Below are positions 44,925-57,100 of a stretch of DNA of 64,000 nt, piece by piece. Where the stretch lies: assembly GCA_949317995.1 (NCBI GenBank), contig OX439036.1:24340854-24404853 (forward strand). Reading direction: 5' to 3'. The notes under the pieces are model-generated. The model made no database searches. It saw only the letters and a list, made by a program, of their open reading frames with translations, and had not been told where the DNA came from. The first letter of the stretch is position 1; each line of letters begins with the position of its first letter. The stretch is from Acholoe squamosa. Lineage: Eukaryota > Annelida > Polychaeta > Phyllodocida > Polynoidae. The translations under genes and the position numbers were made by a program.

Positions 44925-47900
44925 CTGTGTGACGATCAAAGTTTGTGACACTAAATTAGTCAATTTTAAGGTAATTAGGTATTATCAGTCCCCATAGTTG
45001 AGCTAATTATGTGAATTGACTTAGTCTCTGTAACATTCATACGGATCCTGCTGTATATACATTTAATACAATATATTGTTTAAAGGTAACTTTTCAGACA
45101 ATCCTACTGCTATTACTATTCATCATGATGGCCACTTACAAATTTTATGATGGCAGGTACATGGACTCTCGTCTCGCCTCGTCTACTCACATTCACAACG
45201 GTACCAGAGAGAAATATAGACAACATGACCAATGTCATGTTACATGCGTAGTAGGTACCTGCCAATATGAAATACTTCATGTAGATACTATTGACCCTTA
45301 TAGTTTCAACATAAATGTTCTTATCCACCTTTGCTTTGGAATGTTAGGTAAATGTTGAATGTTAGACAACATAATATGTCGATCAATCATAGATATGAAA
45401 TCAAGAATTTTCTGGATATACATATTGTTCTGGTAATAGATAATCTAAGTATATACATATTAGCTCAGCCTTAGATCTTTTACTTGAATTATGCCATCAT
45501 ACTTACCAAGTTTCGGTATAGAAGCTGCCGTTGGGGGAGCAACTTCCACTAATATCAATAACAACACCATAAAACTTCCAAAGAGGCTCATAGCTAAAAA
45601 AAATCCAAAGTTGGGAGATAAATGAGCATCTCACCATCACCATATACTTTAATGCATGCTAGATTATTTTTCAAGGCATAATAAGGGCATTTATAGTCCT
45701 CCTAGTGGGCCCCTTTGTCGGAGGCAGAGCACGTGGCTTTGAAAAATGAGGCAGCATATTGACCACAGGCATTCAACCGCTGTGACCCTGCCATCTTCAG
45801 CAGCCACCAAACTACACCCCCTCCCAACACCTTACCATACTCATCTCATAGACTCATCCCCCTTTCCACCCATTCCAGGCCATTGCCTCCCTTATACATT
45901 CCTCCTATCTCACCATTGATGTTACCAGTGTTCAGGGAGTCTCTCCTGCAGATCAACATTCACTTGTCTATAACTCCCGTTATCCCGTGGGGTAGGTTAT
46001 TATGTCCTCAATCCTCATTGATTTATTTTTAGGTTCAGAGATTAGTTGGCTCATTGCAAGCCTCCCTGGTAGTGATAATGCTCACATCTAGCTTACCTAT
46101 AAACTGTAAAGGTCTTGTGACTCAGATGGCTGATATTAGGCTACATTACCATACCATCAGGTATACTGGTTCTGGTGGCAGATATAAGGCTACATCATTA
46201 CTGCAGATAGCTTGGGAAGGTCTGCTGTTTGGTGGCAGATATGATACTATACATGTCATCACTATTATAGCTTATCTGGCATGTGAAGGTCTAATATACA
46301 CTGCAAAAAAGGTGTTTAAAGATACACATCAAATTTTCTCAACACCAACATTTAAACATCTAAACACTTGAAGTGTTTAGGTGTTTAGCTTTTAAACACT
46401 TATTCTCAAACACCTAAACACTGAAGTGTTTAAGTGTTTAGCATTTAAACACCTGGTTAAACACTTCCTAGTTAAACGCGTTAAAATTGAACGCATTTAA
46501 CACTTAAGAAGCGTTGAGAAAAGTGGGACAAATAAGTGTTTAACCAAGTGTTTAACTTCTAAACACTGGTGTTTAATCCCTAAACACTGTTTTTACAGTA
46601 TAGTTCTTCTGGCAGCTAGAAGACTACGTCAGGGCTGTAGGGAATGATCATTTTTTCACAGTAGAGGAAGGTGGTGAGTTTAAGGGGAGGGGGCAAAACG
46701 GGGGTGGGCAAATCGATTTTAACCGCCGGGGGTCTAGCAAAAAAGTCTGCGCATATAGCTATGGGCTTAAATGGCGTTTTCAGCCTCTCACGAGGGGGGG
46801 GGGTGGGTATTTGACCCTCGAGGGGGGGGACCCAACTCACACCCCTATTCTTACAGAAAATGACCACTCCCTTACCTAGACCGTGCTGGTCTGACCACTC
46901 TGGTTACAGACAATAAAATAGACAATGGCTACATTTTCGTAACTTACCCAGACTGTGACGATCTGGTCGCTCTGGTGGCAAACAGAAGACCACTAATGTC
47001 ATGGAGATGAGGAATACTCCAGGCAGCATGAGGAGGTGACATGTGTAACCAAGGCGCCGTCTGACGGTCAGGGAGAACCTCAACGCTGGACGCCTCGAGA
47101 ACTTGAGTAATACACCTATGTCACGTGATTGTGTGAATCGCTCTGTGAGGTTAGACTTTATCTCCCATTCCTGAGACTCCTTGAAACTACCCAGGTAGGT
47201 GTCTAGGTCCCAAGGACTGTGAAGGAAGAGACATAGTTTTTCATTGTGTATAAAATCAATAAGCTGTAAATCTAAGTTATATTTAGCACACAGATAGTTT
47301 GAGAAATATCTTAAATCTATCTACAGTATCTCAACAACAAAAACGAGGGTGGTGCGCTCATTATAGGATGTGTGGTCATTATGTCGAATACAGTGTGTGT
47401 ATGTAAGTACTAGTAGTATATGAAATGGACGTGTAAGCAATATAAATATATGGACTTGTGCATGTAAGTAGTATATATGGAATGGGACATGTAAGCAGTA
47501 TATGGTCTTTCACGTATAAGTATTATATGGAATGGGACATATAAGCAGTATATGGTCTTTCACGTATAAGTATTATATGGAATGGGACATATAAGCAGTA
47601 TATGGTCTTTCACGTATGAGTAGTATATGAAATGGAACATGTTAGCAGTATAATGGTCTTTCACATGTACGTAGTACATGGAATAGGATATGTAAGCAAT
47701 ATGTCTGAGTGGTCAACTTTCTTTTGCATTGTGGCCTCATTCATTCCGTAGAGACACAATGCTTCTGAGCAAAAGTGAATTATAGCCACAGAATTGCCTG
47801 TAATGCTAAAGACTGACAGTGACGGGACATCATAACTGACATATCTCAGTATGATGCATCTAAATGGACACAACTGATTATTATTGTATGTCTGCAAATC

Positions 47901-49363
47901 CCCAAAGAGTCTGAAGGCAGCCTTTTCAAGAGGTCAATAAGATATATCATAAGACTATTCTCTGTATGAAATAGACTCTTCCTTTGTTATTGTACACTGA
48001 GATATATCTGTTATGGCGATAGAGTGAGAACACCTGTGTCACTATAAACAATCTATAATGTTGTACATACAATACATAAGACCTGATACAATCAGGTATG
48101 GACAGATCTACTTACTCACAGGTGTTCTGTATATCAGCCTATTGATGGTGGAATAGATCTTACACAGAGGACAGCCAAGCAGGGATATTAGAACATATGG
48201 AGGGCATTTCTCAATAATGTTATTTAGCATTGTTAAGTAATGCCCTGCTGGCAGGAGAGTTTCATATCTGCTGGTCAACACAGAATGAGACTACGCCATG
48301 CTCTACTGGCAGTGGTCTTGGGAAAAACCACTTTAATGCTAGAATAGATTTAACAGATAGGGAGGAACATGTCTATTATAACAAGCAAAACAACTTGTAT
48401 ACTGGTAGAATATGAGTTCCGATTGACACTCACATTAAAGAAAAGAATTCAGTTTTCCGGAAATATTCGTGTTTTTTTTTTTTTTTTTGTTTCCTTTCAT
48501 TCTTTTCCCTTTTCTTTTGATAAGAGAGTTGAGGTTATGTGAAACGGACATGGGGAAAGAGTTATGCAAAGTTTCTTGACTCCCGTATAAAACTTCTTAT
48601 GCTTACCTACATATAAAGCCTCTATAGCTGTGCCCATAAAATAGAAAAAAATACCCAGAGGTGGTTATAAAATCCAAGTTCATTACACCTTACCTGCTGA
48701 GGTAGGGTTGTAGATCCAGGTGCCAGCTGTACCTAGACATGGACTGAAACCACATATAGCAGGTGTGGCGGTCGTAGGGGAAGTTGGTGACATCTATAAG
48801 ACATGCACTCTTAAAGACCTTGTGTGGGGCCCAGAACACACGGCCTGTGTGTTCCACCATTAGATCAGCTGGACGCTCTTCTGTCTGTGCCTCGGCCCTG
48901 ATAGGGATGAAATAATTTTGATTATCAATGACAGATATGATAATGATAAAAAGCATGCATCATCATAGTTACTGCAGTGGGGTTGGAAAGTCTTTGTAAC
49001 CTTTGTTATCGCATGGTGTGCAGTTCAATTCTTAAGGCACTACGATTGGACACAGCCATACTACTGCAAACTCCATAGTTTGTTGCCCATGGCAATTTTG
49101 ATGTGGCTTTAAGAAAGTAGTCGTAGTATGTTAAGACATAACCTGCAGCGTTGGAAGCCGCACTAAGTTGACTAAGTCGCTATATGACATCTTACCGAGT
49201 ATAATGGGGCCATAACTTAACAACATGTCAAAAATTCCCTTATGAAAACTCACGTGTTGACAAGGACCACGTCTGGAAGCCACACCTTGTCCCAGGGTAA
49301 AGTAACAGACATGAGGCCGCCATAGTCCCGGGGCCGCCAACGTAGGTATTCATCTGTCCATCG
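44433..49363 (-). CDS. nicotinic acetylcholine receptor-like Cys-loop channel subunit, 5' incomplete (six exons)
   Basis: Six exons join into one open frame of 426 residues plus stop, covering the extracellular domain from loop D to the C-terminus of a pentameric ligand-gated channel. It has RWTDEYLRW, WLPDVVLVN (loop A) and a Cys-loop C69-x13-C83 with FPYD. Helix M1 contains YTCHLLMLPGVFLIS, M2 SLFGSFMVLLLILVE, M3 YYACNMTLVMLSIFLSG, a long loop rich in Ala, Ser and Pro, and M4 NVAVVMDRLFFVLYLIVIIA. There are no vicinal cysteines in loop C, and the loop B Trp position is Met (M90), so this is not a standard alpha subunit. In M2, -1' is Asp, 20' is Glu (cation-channel-like), but the 9' gate leucine is Gly (G200). 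The M1 PC motif is also lost. Exons for the signal peptide and first ~60 residues were not found. A dead LINE lies in the adjacent intron. A pseudogene is possible but no disabling change is seen. Confidence 0.88.
45140..45258 (-). CDS. nicotinic receptor-like exon: M3
   Basis: 119 bp, phase 1 to 0. YYACNMTLVMLSIFLSGTVV followed by NVSRRGETRVHVPAIIKF. An earlier GT (after VVN) would delete the conserved post-M3 segment, so the later donor AAATTT|GTAAGT is chosen. Confidence 0.85.
45507..45593 (-). CDS. nicotinic receptor-like exon: M2 pore helix
   Basis: 87 bp, phase 1 to 1. AMSLFGSFMVLLLILVEVAP then PTAASIPKL aligns without gaps to the M2 helix and M2-M3 linker of nicotinic subunits. Glycine occupies 9'. 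Donor GTAAGT. Confidence 0.93.
46299..46600. mobile_element. foldback element built of GTGTTTAAACACTT words, TA target duplication
   Basis: The ends CACTGCAAAAAAGGTGTTTA and TACTGTAAAAACAGTGTTTA (inverted) are flanked by TA (46297-46298 and 46601-46602). The interior is almost wholly permutations of TTTAAACACTT. No coding capacity. It lies in the M1-M2 intron of the receptor gene. Confidence 0.75.
46640..46871. mobile_element. PIF/Harbinger-like MITE (GGGAGTGGTCA family), 232 bp
   Basis: The ends GGGAATGATCATTTTTTCAC and GGGAGTGGTCATTTTCTGTA (inverted) match 8495-8805, flanked by GTA and TTA. The interior has the same C/G homopolymers. It lies in the receptor intron, only 40 bp from the previous foldback element. 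Confidence 0.72.
46948..47216 (-). CDS. nicotinic receptor-like exon: loop C and M1
   Basis: 269 bp, phase 2 to 1. EWEIKSNLTERF with a sequon, a loop C without vicinal cysteines, LRFSLTVRRRLGYTCHLL, and helix M1 ending CLPPERPD. Acceptor CTTCACAG, donor GTAAGT. Confidence 0.92.
47416..47700. repeat. 50-bp minisatellite in a receptor intron
   Basis: About five to six tandem units contain AATGGGACATATAAGCAGTA and TATGGTCTTTCACGTATAAG. The two central units (from 47531 and 47581) are almost identical; the outer ones are degenerate. Confidence 0.9.
48694..48897 (-). CDS. nicotinic receptor-like exon: Cys-loop
   Basis: 204 bp, phase 2 to 2. HTGRVFWAPHKVFKSAC leads into the 13-residue loop CLIDVTNFPYDRHTC. 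The following YMWFQSMSRYS lacks the loop B tryptophan. Acceptor CCTATCAG, donor GTAAGG. Confidence 0.93.
49254..49363 (-). CDS. nicotinic receptor-like exon: loops D to A
   Basis: 110 bp, entering in phase 0, leaving in phase 2. RWTDEYLRWRPRDYGG, then PWDKVWLPDVVLVNT. Acceptor ATCTTTCAG, donor GTGAGT. This is the most 5' exon recognised. Confidence 0.9.
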
Positions 49364-49411
49364 CTGAAAGATAATAATATGGAAAAATCTATATTGTAAT
49401 ACTGTATTTTC

Positions 49412-51470
49412 TTTAAGTGTAAGGGAAGCCACTCATGAGTATGACTGGAATCTGCAAGGTTATGATGACCTGACAGAGAAATACTACAATATATATAATT
49501 TCATCAATAAATATCTAGATGAAAGCTGCCCGGTTAAGAACATGAGAATCAAGTTGAATAAGCCTAAGGGGTGTACTCCCAAGTCTGATTTCCTTGTGAA
49601 TAAAAAAACAAAGGTGTTCAACAAAATGAAAAAAATGAAACTGGTGAATATAATCCCCACCTTCAAACTGTCCGTGATCTAGACAAAAAAATACGGGCAG
49701 AATTGACACGCAATAGGTGCATAGATGTTGTTAGTGACTTGGAACGTTACAAAGATGACCCAAAACACTTTTGGTCTGAGATTAATTGTCTGTGGAAAGG
49801 TAAAAGGGTGGATACTAATATTCAACTAAAGGCTGATAATGTCAATTTTGTCCCTCAATCAGAAATTGCTGGTTACATAAATCAGTATTATGTTGAAATT
49901 GGCCCCAACCTAGATGCCAAGCTCCAACCAGACAATACACTGGCGGTAATGCATAGAATAGATGGTTTGAGTTTTGAACTTAACCAAATAGATGATGTAT
50001 ATTCCAAAAGATTGGTTAATAATATAAATACCTCAAAGTCTGCTAGTATACCCAATGTATGTAGTATAGTTGTGAAGGATTGCTTAACTGCAAAACCCGA
50101 ATTGCTAACTGAACTTTTAAATTGCTCTTTTGATATGGGTATATTTCCGGATGCACTAAAAATGACAACAGTTATTTCACTGCATAAGGGAGGTGATGCT
50201 ATAAATGTGTCAAATTGGCATCCAGTCAGTCAATTAAATATAATTTCTAAATTACTTGAAAAAGCGGTACACCACCAATTAATTGAATACCTGCTTGATA
50301 ACAATTTGGTTAGTTGTAATCAATTTGGGTTTATGCCTAAATGTTCTACATCTCAAGCAATTTTTAAATTAGTTCAGGATTTATATGAGTATAGAAACAG
50401 TGGGGAAGTTGCTGTGTGCATCTTCCTCGATATGAGGAAGGTGTTTGATACTTTTAATCACCCGTTGTTAATTAGGTGCCTGGAAAATATTGGAATTCGA
50501 AACAATAGTTTGGCTTGGTTTGTGTCATACATTCATAACCATCAGCAGTGTACAATGGTAAATGGCAGTACATCAGCTGGTGAGTAAATTAGCTGTGGGG
50601 AGCCCCAGGGCTCGCTCCTGGGGCTCTGCTCTTTGTTATATACCTAATTGGTGTCACAAGACTAATTCAAAGCTGTAAATTCCTTCTTTACGCGGACGAC
50701 TTAGTTTTATACACTGGTGGTAAAAGTGTATCTCAAATCCAAACTGTGATTTAGGATGATTTGAATAAGATTGTCAACTGGTGCTACACATATCGCCTCA
50801 CGTTAAATAGTGACAAAACAAAAGTGTTATGGTGCTATGCTGATAGATTTAAAGCTGAAGTTGTTAGTAGCATTCTCAAAATTGAAAATGTAATTCTAGA
50901 AATTGTTGACTCCTTTTCTTATCTGGGTGTCATCATTGACAAAGATCTAAGTTCCCTGAAACACGTAAATAGAATGAAAATCTCTGCTAAGCTCCGTTTG
51001 TATCAATTCAGGCGCATAAGGAAAAACGTCAAGACAAGACCCTCTTGGGTCTTATTTTTGAATATAGTCTTAACAAGGATAATATTATTATTCCAGCGAG
51101 AGTGTTACATAATAATAATAAGATTAAATTAAATATGAGTCAGAGCAATGGAGTATTGTATGACAAGAGCCCCCTATTTAGGGGTAAGCACTTGCGGAAC
51201 AAACTAGGAGCTGATGATGTCAAGCATGCTGAAAGCAAGGACAAATTTATGAACTTAATCTGACAAATAATTTAACACAGGTGTACTGTTAATATATGGA
51301 ACCTTAGTTTATGAAGTCATATCATTGCACATGTCCTCCCTTATAACACCAGTTGACCCACTATTGTAATATTGTGTAAACTTTGTTTTTGTATTCATCT
51401 GGGCATACTTGAAGAGCATACATTTATGTACGAATGTTGTCCCAAGAAACTACTTACTTACTTTGCACAC
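49412..51470 (+). pseudogene. dead non-LTR retrotransposon (reverse transcriptase), CR1/jockey-like
   Basis: Reverse transcriptase motifs appear in order on the + strand: NWHPVSQLNIISKLLEK (about 50212), NQFGFMPKCSTSQAI, VCIFLDMRKVFDTFNH (about 50418), GEPQGSLLG (about 50600) and the catalytic YADD at 50689-50700, then LNSDKTK and FSYLGVIID. The copy is broken: an in-frame TAA at 50585, a frameshift near 50,620, a TAG near 50,755 and another shift near 51,050, plus an earlier shift near 49,680. Its C-terminal RVL-x-NNK-x-KLN and KSPLFRG match the fragment at 59526-60035. The sequence ends near ACTTACTTACTT, a possible microsatellite tail. It is inserted in the receptor gene's 5' intron, antisense to the gene. 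Confidence 0.9.
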
Positions 51471-51933
51471 TGTGAAACGACTCACTCTGGAATAAGAAGA
51501 CAATCTTATACAATAAAGTAGGCTTATACCATAACCACTCATAGGTACGTGTATGGGATCGATGCACAATGTACATGCATGCAGGCTCTATGTGTGTAAC
51601 CACCCTCTGGAGGCTGTTTCAAAGTAGTCGTTAAGTGGCACTATTTCAAATAACCTCCAGACCATTGAAGACATGTCTTACAGCAACTAGCATGCTTTTG
51701 ATTTGTAATATTATTTTACAAGGAATTCCTTAAATGATGGTAAAGTGTGTCGTAAAGGATACAGGGTAACGTAAAATTGTGAAGTCTTGTCAAACAATTG
51801 TTCACCAGTGAATGAAAATAAAAATCAAGAAATTATAAGTTATTCGGCTGATCGCCGTTTCAATAGAATCAATCTACCTCCCTAAGATCCTCAAGGTCAT
51901 CTCTTAATGTCTAAAGCATACATATTCTGTACA

Positions 51934-51937
<4 letters not shown>

Positions 51938-51996
<59 letters not shown>
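51938..51996. repeat. (TA)n microsatellite
   Basis: A pure TA run of about 59 bp. Confidence 0.97.
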
Positions 51997-51997
<1 letters not shown>

Positions 51998-52786
51998 TGC
52001 CAACTTCATTGTGCATAGAACACAGATATAGGTTTTCTGCTTTGTTGCAGAGAATACAGATTTGTATACCCTAAAATTGACACTAAAGATCACGTGACCT
52101 GACGTTTCGACCTCTCCAAAAGGAAACCAATTCTCTGTCAGGACTCATATAAGGGACTCTGGCAGAACAATAATCTCAGCCTGCTGAATATGAAGACAAA
52201 GGCATGCCTCATGTCAAAATCACTTGTACATTCCCAAACTCCTGTCAAAAAGGATTGGGTTTGATTATTGAATGTGATGCAAAAAAGAGAGCAACCGTTC
52301 TTATGACTCGTTAACCTCTTCTATTTAGGTATTGCCAATAAATATGGTCCTTTTGTTGGCTTGTATTTCACCAGTTCAGGAGCCCACGGGATTATTTATT
52401 ACCTGCAAAACAATGGTTTGTTAATTTGCGTTTCGATTGAAACTGCGCTGAATCAGTGAATGCTTTATTCGTCGGTACCTGTTGGAATTTCATTACCGGT
52501 GTTTCTCTCATTATCATTACGATTGTATTTAGTTAGGGTGGTTATCAAATGGCTGAGCAAAATCCAATAATACCACAGGAAAGGTTTCAAACTTCCGATG
52601 GGTGCAAACAATAGGCTTTATTTCAACAATCTAAGATCAGTATCTCCACTGTTCTTGTTCAATCAAGCTATTTATAGCATATCTCATTTGGTTGCCCATA
52701 AAGGAATTGAGAATCCGTTATAAAAGGAAAATTGTGTACCCAGTCCACGCACGAGGCCCTACATAAGTATCTTAAAAGATAATGCT

Positions 52787-53694
52787 TCACAGAAAAAAAT
52801 AAGTTCTAAATGTTAGTCATATACGAGTCAAATCGTCTAACTTTCTAGCAATAGTTAGTCAAAACGCGGTCTTTAAGCGTCCCTCCTTTTCTTATTCGAA
52901 TATGACTAATCATTAGACAAAGTGACCAAAATGCCTTGGCTTGCCTGATTTTGACTACGATTCCTTGGTTGTTTTGACTAAGTACAATACTTAATATTTT
53001 TACTTCAATTCAAATGGTGATTGTGTTAAGCTCTATGTAGGATTCACACCTGACAGATCAGAGTCTCCTCATTGAGGAAGCATTTGAAATGCCTCACACC
53101 ATAATATTAATTTAGAACTCCTGGGCCAAAGTACTCTGGGTTTCCAACAAAGAAGCAAATTCAAATGTGGATATTGTATTTAACTAGATTGCCACAGAAT
53201 AGGTGTTCCTCTCTGACTACCTATTTCATTTGACAAGGCATCAACCTATTTGGTACATTTTGCTAAGTGTAATGTTAGATTGAATTTTGAAAGCCTCAAA
53301 TACATGTAGTTTCTGAAAAATCATCATAATTTTGACATCCATGGAACTATTTATTGTACCCACCCACCAGAAAAATCCTGTTTAAAACCACACTGCCATC
53401 TGGGGTGTAAAGGTAACACCATGTCTCTATCCCTTACTCAAATTTACTAACAGACCTTGGTCAAAATTACTAAGATCTCTTAGTGAAAGTGACTAAGATA
53501 TATTAGCTTTCCTGAAACTCCAAGCAGATACCCTGTTCAAGATAGTGCTCAGAGAGTGAAACTGATTTGGGTAGTCAATATGACTAAGAAAACTTAGACC
53601 TCCTTGGTCATTTGTTAGTCATAAATACTAAGTAAGAATAATAAGTCACTTTGACTAAATTTTCTTAGGTACATTCTTTTGTGTTTTTAGAAAC
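52787..53694. mobile_element. putative foldback-type element with TAGTCA words
   Basis: The outer parts (about 52,787-52,995 and 53,440-53,694) each contain many copies of TAGTCA or its complement and approximately mirror each other. The ends CACAGAAAAAAATAAGTTCT and, inverted, CACAAAAGAATGTACCTAAG are only roughly complementary. The middle is ordinary AT-rich sequence. Target duplication is unclear. Architecture parallels 7092-7834. Confidence 0.45.
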
Positions 53695-53991
53695 CCAGGC
53701 AGGGATATCAACTTCAGCCTGTGATCAACGGCCATTTGAATGGTTGCATTCCCAATACTAAAAGAGAACCTGCGATGCAGCACGTTTTACACTGAACTGC
53801 CCAACTAATGCAGTATGCAGAGACTACTAAGGACAAAAGAAGTAAGGCTTTAGTGAATGCAGTATAAAAAAGATAATGATCTTCCTAAAAGCACAGATCA
53901 CTGCGCTCCCGCCACTACCCTCATCTTTACCACCCTTACCATACAAACTTAATGCAGCGTTACAGAATCACTATAGTAGAATGTAGCCAAC

Positions 53992-54158
53992 TCACGTTCC
54001 CCATAAACTGGTGTTAAAATCGCCAGGAGACCCAATGTCAGGCTGTTTACGGTCTGAGCTACTCCTCTCCATGTCTGAGCTAGACACTGAGCTGCTCCCT
54101 TATAAGAGGTTTTATCAGCAGATCTGACTCCCAGCCCCACCAAACCCTCATTTATCAC
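53992..54158 (-). other. weak candidate 5' exon of the receptor gene
   Basis: On the - strand a hydrophobic frame, SLTLGLLAILTPVYGE, ends at a GTGAGT donor (53,992), as a signal-peptide exon could. The frame has no in-frame ATG before an upstream stop, and the next exon was not found, so this is only a lead. Confidence 0.15.
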
Positions 54159-57100
54159 ACTGTCCTGGGAGGTTCTGATGTGTCAGCTTAATGAAGAGAG
54201 ACACCTCCGTCTTAAAATCGCATGTCCCCAGAATAATGGCAGAGCTGTTTAAAGAGACATGTTAGTGGTGTAAGAGGATGACTGCTTACATTCAGATGGT
54301 TCTCATTCTGAGTGTTCCACCAATTCTTTTGGACAATAATCATTGATGTCTTCTGTCCAGTCAAATCTGGTCTAAGTCTCTAACACAACATAGAACCTGG
54401 GCAATTTAAAGCCCTTAAGCAATTAAGCACAATATCCATTGATCTTTGTCCAGCTATCCTCTGATGACCTTTGCTCATCAATCGTTCTTTTCTCAATGCC
54501 TAATCTGATTGCTAAACCCATCTTAAACCCAAATACCCTTTAAGGTCAATGTATTCCCCTTAAATGAATTATAAAGGTCCTCTAGGATCTGTCCAATGTT
54601 TTAGCAAATTAAGGTCTGGAGGAAAGAGGCCATCAGGTATTCCAGTGGAGTTGGCCTTAAGTGCTACATCTCGTATATATCCTGGAGGAGCCACATTGCG
54701 AATGTATGAATAGCTCTGGTGATATACAAACAAAGGTGCACCTGAGCTGGTCAGCACTGAGGGTTGTCAGTGAGGCGATGGTCAACTCGAGTACACCGTT
54801 GTATTCATTTCATGCAATAATTGCCTAAACCTTTAAAATCCATTTAAATGACAAGTAGATCCGAACTTATCAAGCTTAAATAAGCAATTTGAAAACTGTA
54901 AATGGCCGTGAGATATCGGGGGTTATCTCACAGGGATGTGAAACCATCGTATTCAAAATGAGGAAATATGTATAGTAAATTTGTGTAACCGTTGTACAGC
55001 GCAATGTGCATCAGGGATGTACCAATAGCGAAGTACCGGGGCCCATCGGCTATCGGTTCTCACATTTGTCAATAATTGTAATTGGCGAAATTCTCTACGG
55101 AGGCAATTGGGCGGACTGAACTGTATCTACAGAATTCTAATTTGTTCAGCTAAGGAGTTTCTGCACCATAAATGGACAGGGCACATATGTTGTTGTAATA
55201 GAACACATGTAAATATAGGAAGAGGACCACTGCATTTTTACACGTTTAAAGGTGACTCTGATTTATCAGGACTTTCGCTGAATACATGACAGAGTTTCCC
55301 GTGGCTGGGGCGTAGTATAAAAGCTGGAGGCAAAAAACCTGTAGGGGGTACGAGTTGCTCTCCACATTACTGATTTATGAAGAGGGGCGAGCTGCTCTCC
55401 CAGTAGCATAGCCCAAGGTGTAATAGGAACTAGTGTTGGCCACAGTAAGAGGTCTAACTTATACTACACAGTACCAGACTGGGGGTTGGCCTTTAGATGG
55501 CAATACGCCCAACGTTAACGCTCCAATCGCCAGCCCCCTCGTTACTACGGACCTCTGTGCCCAGAGATTGAAGTAATTCCCACACCCTTAATGGCATCAG
55601 TCCCATGGCCACACTTAATATCTACAACCGATCATATAGTCGTATCACCATATACACAACTAATGTCTGACTGGGTTAGAATTGCTCCACCGGGAACACT
55701 TGACAAGTGTCGTGCTTGTGCTGTGGTCTGACTCACAGTCTTTGTAAAAGTATTCTTCCAATGGGACCCTTCCAGACTGGCAGGCACCACGCTTCTCTCT
55801 TTGATTTAGTATTAGGCTGCTCGACCCTTGGGTGGGCTATATTTATAAGGTGGATGGAGGAGCTGGGACGCCTACAGGACACAGCCGATGTCTCTATGCC
55901 CCGCCATCTATCGGCAAGCAGGAACACCATGCCGATTGCAGTTAGCCTGAAGTCCGATTCAGAACGAGGTTGTGGGCGTTGGGTTGCCACTCCATCTTGT
56001 CAGCCTCGAAGTGAGTCTCAGCCAATCCTCTTGTGGAAGTCCGACACGCTAATCGATGGTTGATGCAAGATTTGTTACCTGCTACATCGAATTTCTCATT
56101 TGCCTTGCTGGCAAAGGGCTGTGGTTAGAATAGGAGACGGAAGGGAATGAGGAATGTGCCTAGGTGAAAAGCCACACAGAACATGGGAGACAGATCATCC
56201 TTTCTATTCAGATATAGGATATAGGGTTGGGACCTCTAAGAAAGGTAGATCAAAAGACTATTACAGCTGTCCCCAGATGCTTCACCTGTGTTCCTCACCA
56301 ACAATAGGATCTATGGAAGAAATGATACCGCATAACACCAAAGTGGCTAGTCACAAGGGAAGAAATAAAGAGCACCAAACCTGCCAACTCATGATGTGGA
56401 TCTGCTGATGGAAATATTGGCCAGTGAAGTCTTTGTTTATGAATATCTCTATAAAAGTTTAGCCTATGCAGCAAAAGAGGGTGACCTTTTCATGAATAAA
56501 GTTGTGTTTAGCTTAATTGTAGTTGACTGCTCATAACGTTGCCTGCTGTGTTTGATTCACAAGACAATTAACTGCCTTTGAAAAGCATGCACTGTATATT
56601 ATTATGACAGGTCTGTGAATGAATACTTGAATGAGGCTGACTGACATCAGAAAAGTCCACAAACTTTATCAACAACACCTGTAAAAAGTCATCCTTTTTT
56701 GCTGAATTGATCACACAATGTCTTGCAAGCATGAAAGGTTGCCATTTCCTAAGGGTCGTAGAACTACCATCCTAGCTCAGTCCATTATCAATAAACAAAA
56801 TAATGGCCATTAGCCTACTGCTATGGATTATCCAATTGCTTCTGGTAGTAGACCATACACTGTCAGCCCACCCACGTAAATAAACAGCAGAACGCTTTTT
56901 ATCCTGCTATACAATATTACCTTGTGTAGGCATGAACGTACATACTAGATGTGCATAGTGCTGTAGTTACAAGTGGTTCTACTGCCTACTTACAGGAGTA
57001 TTTATAGCTGATTTACAATCGGGGCTGAGAGTGTACGTATAAGCGTAAAACAGGGCTGATGTCCTGCCGTCCTCCTCCTTGAAATGGCTGTATCCTCTGT

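Noticed and set aside
45116-45328. Continuous 70-codon frame through the M3 exon, starting upstream
   Set aside because: The 5' part lies in the intron. The acceptor at 45258 and the phase from the M2 exon define the real exon.
54569-54757. A coding exon (62 codons ending in a stop, composition like a real protein)
   Set aside because: It has no recognised domain, no matching partner exon, and no homologous copy in the window. Kept only as an unresolved frame.
55707-56063. 118-codon + strand frame
   Set aside because: The - strand is equally open here, no family features are visible, and no splice partners were found.
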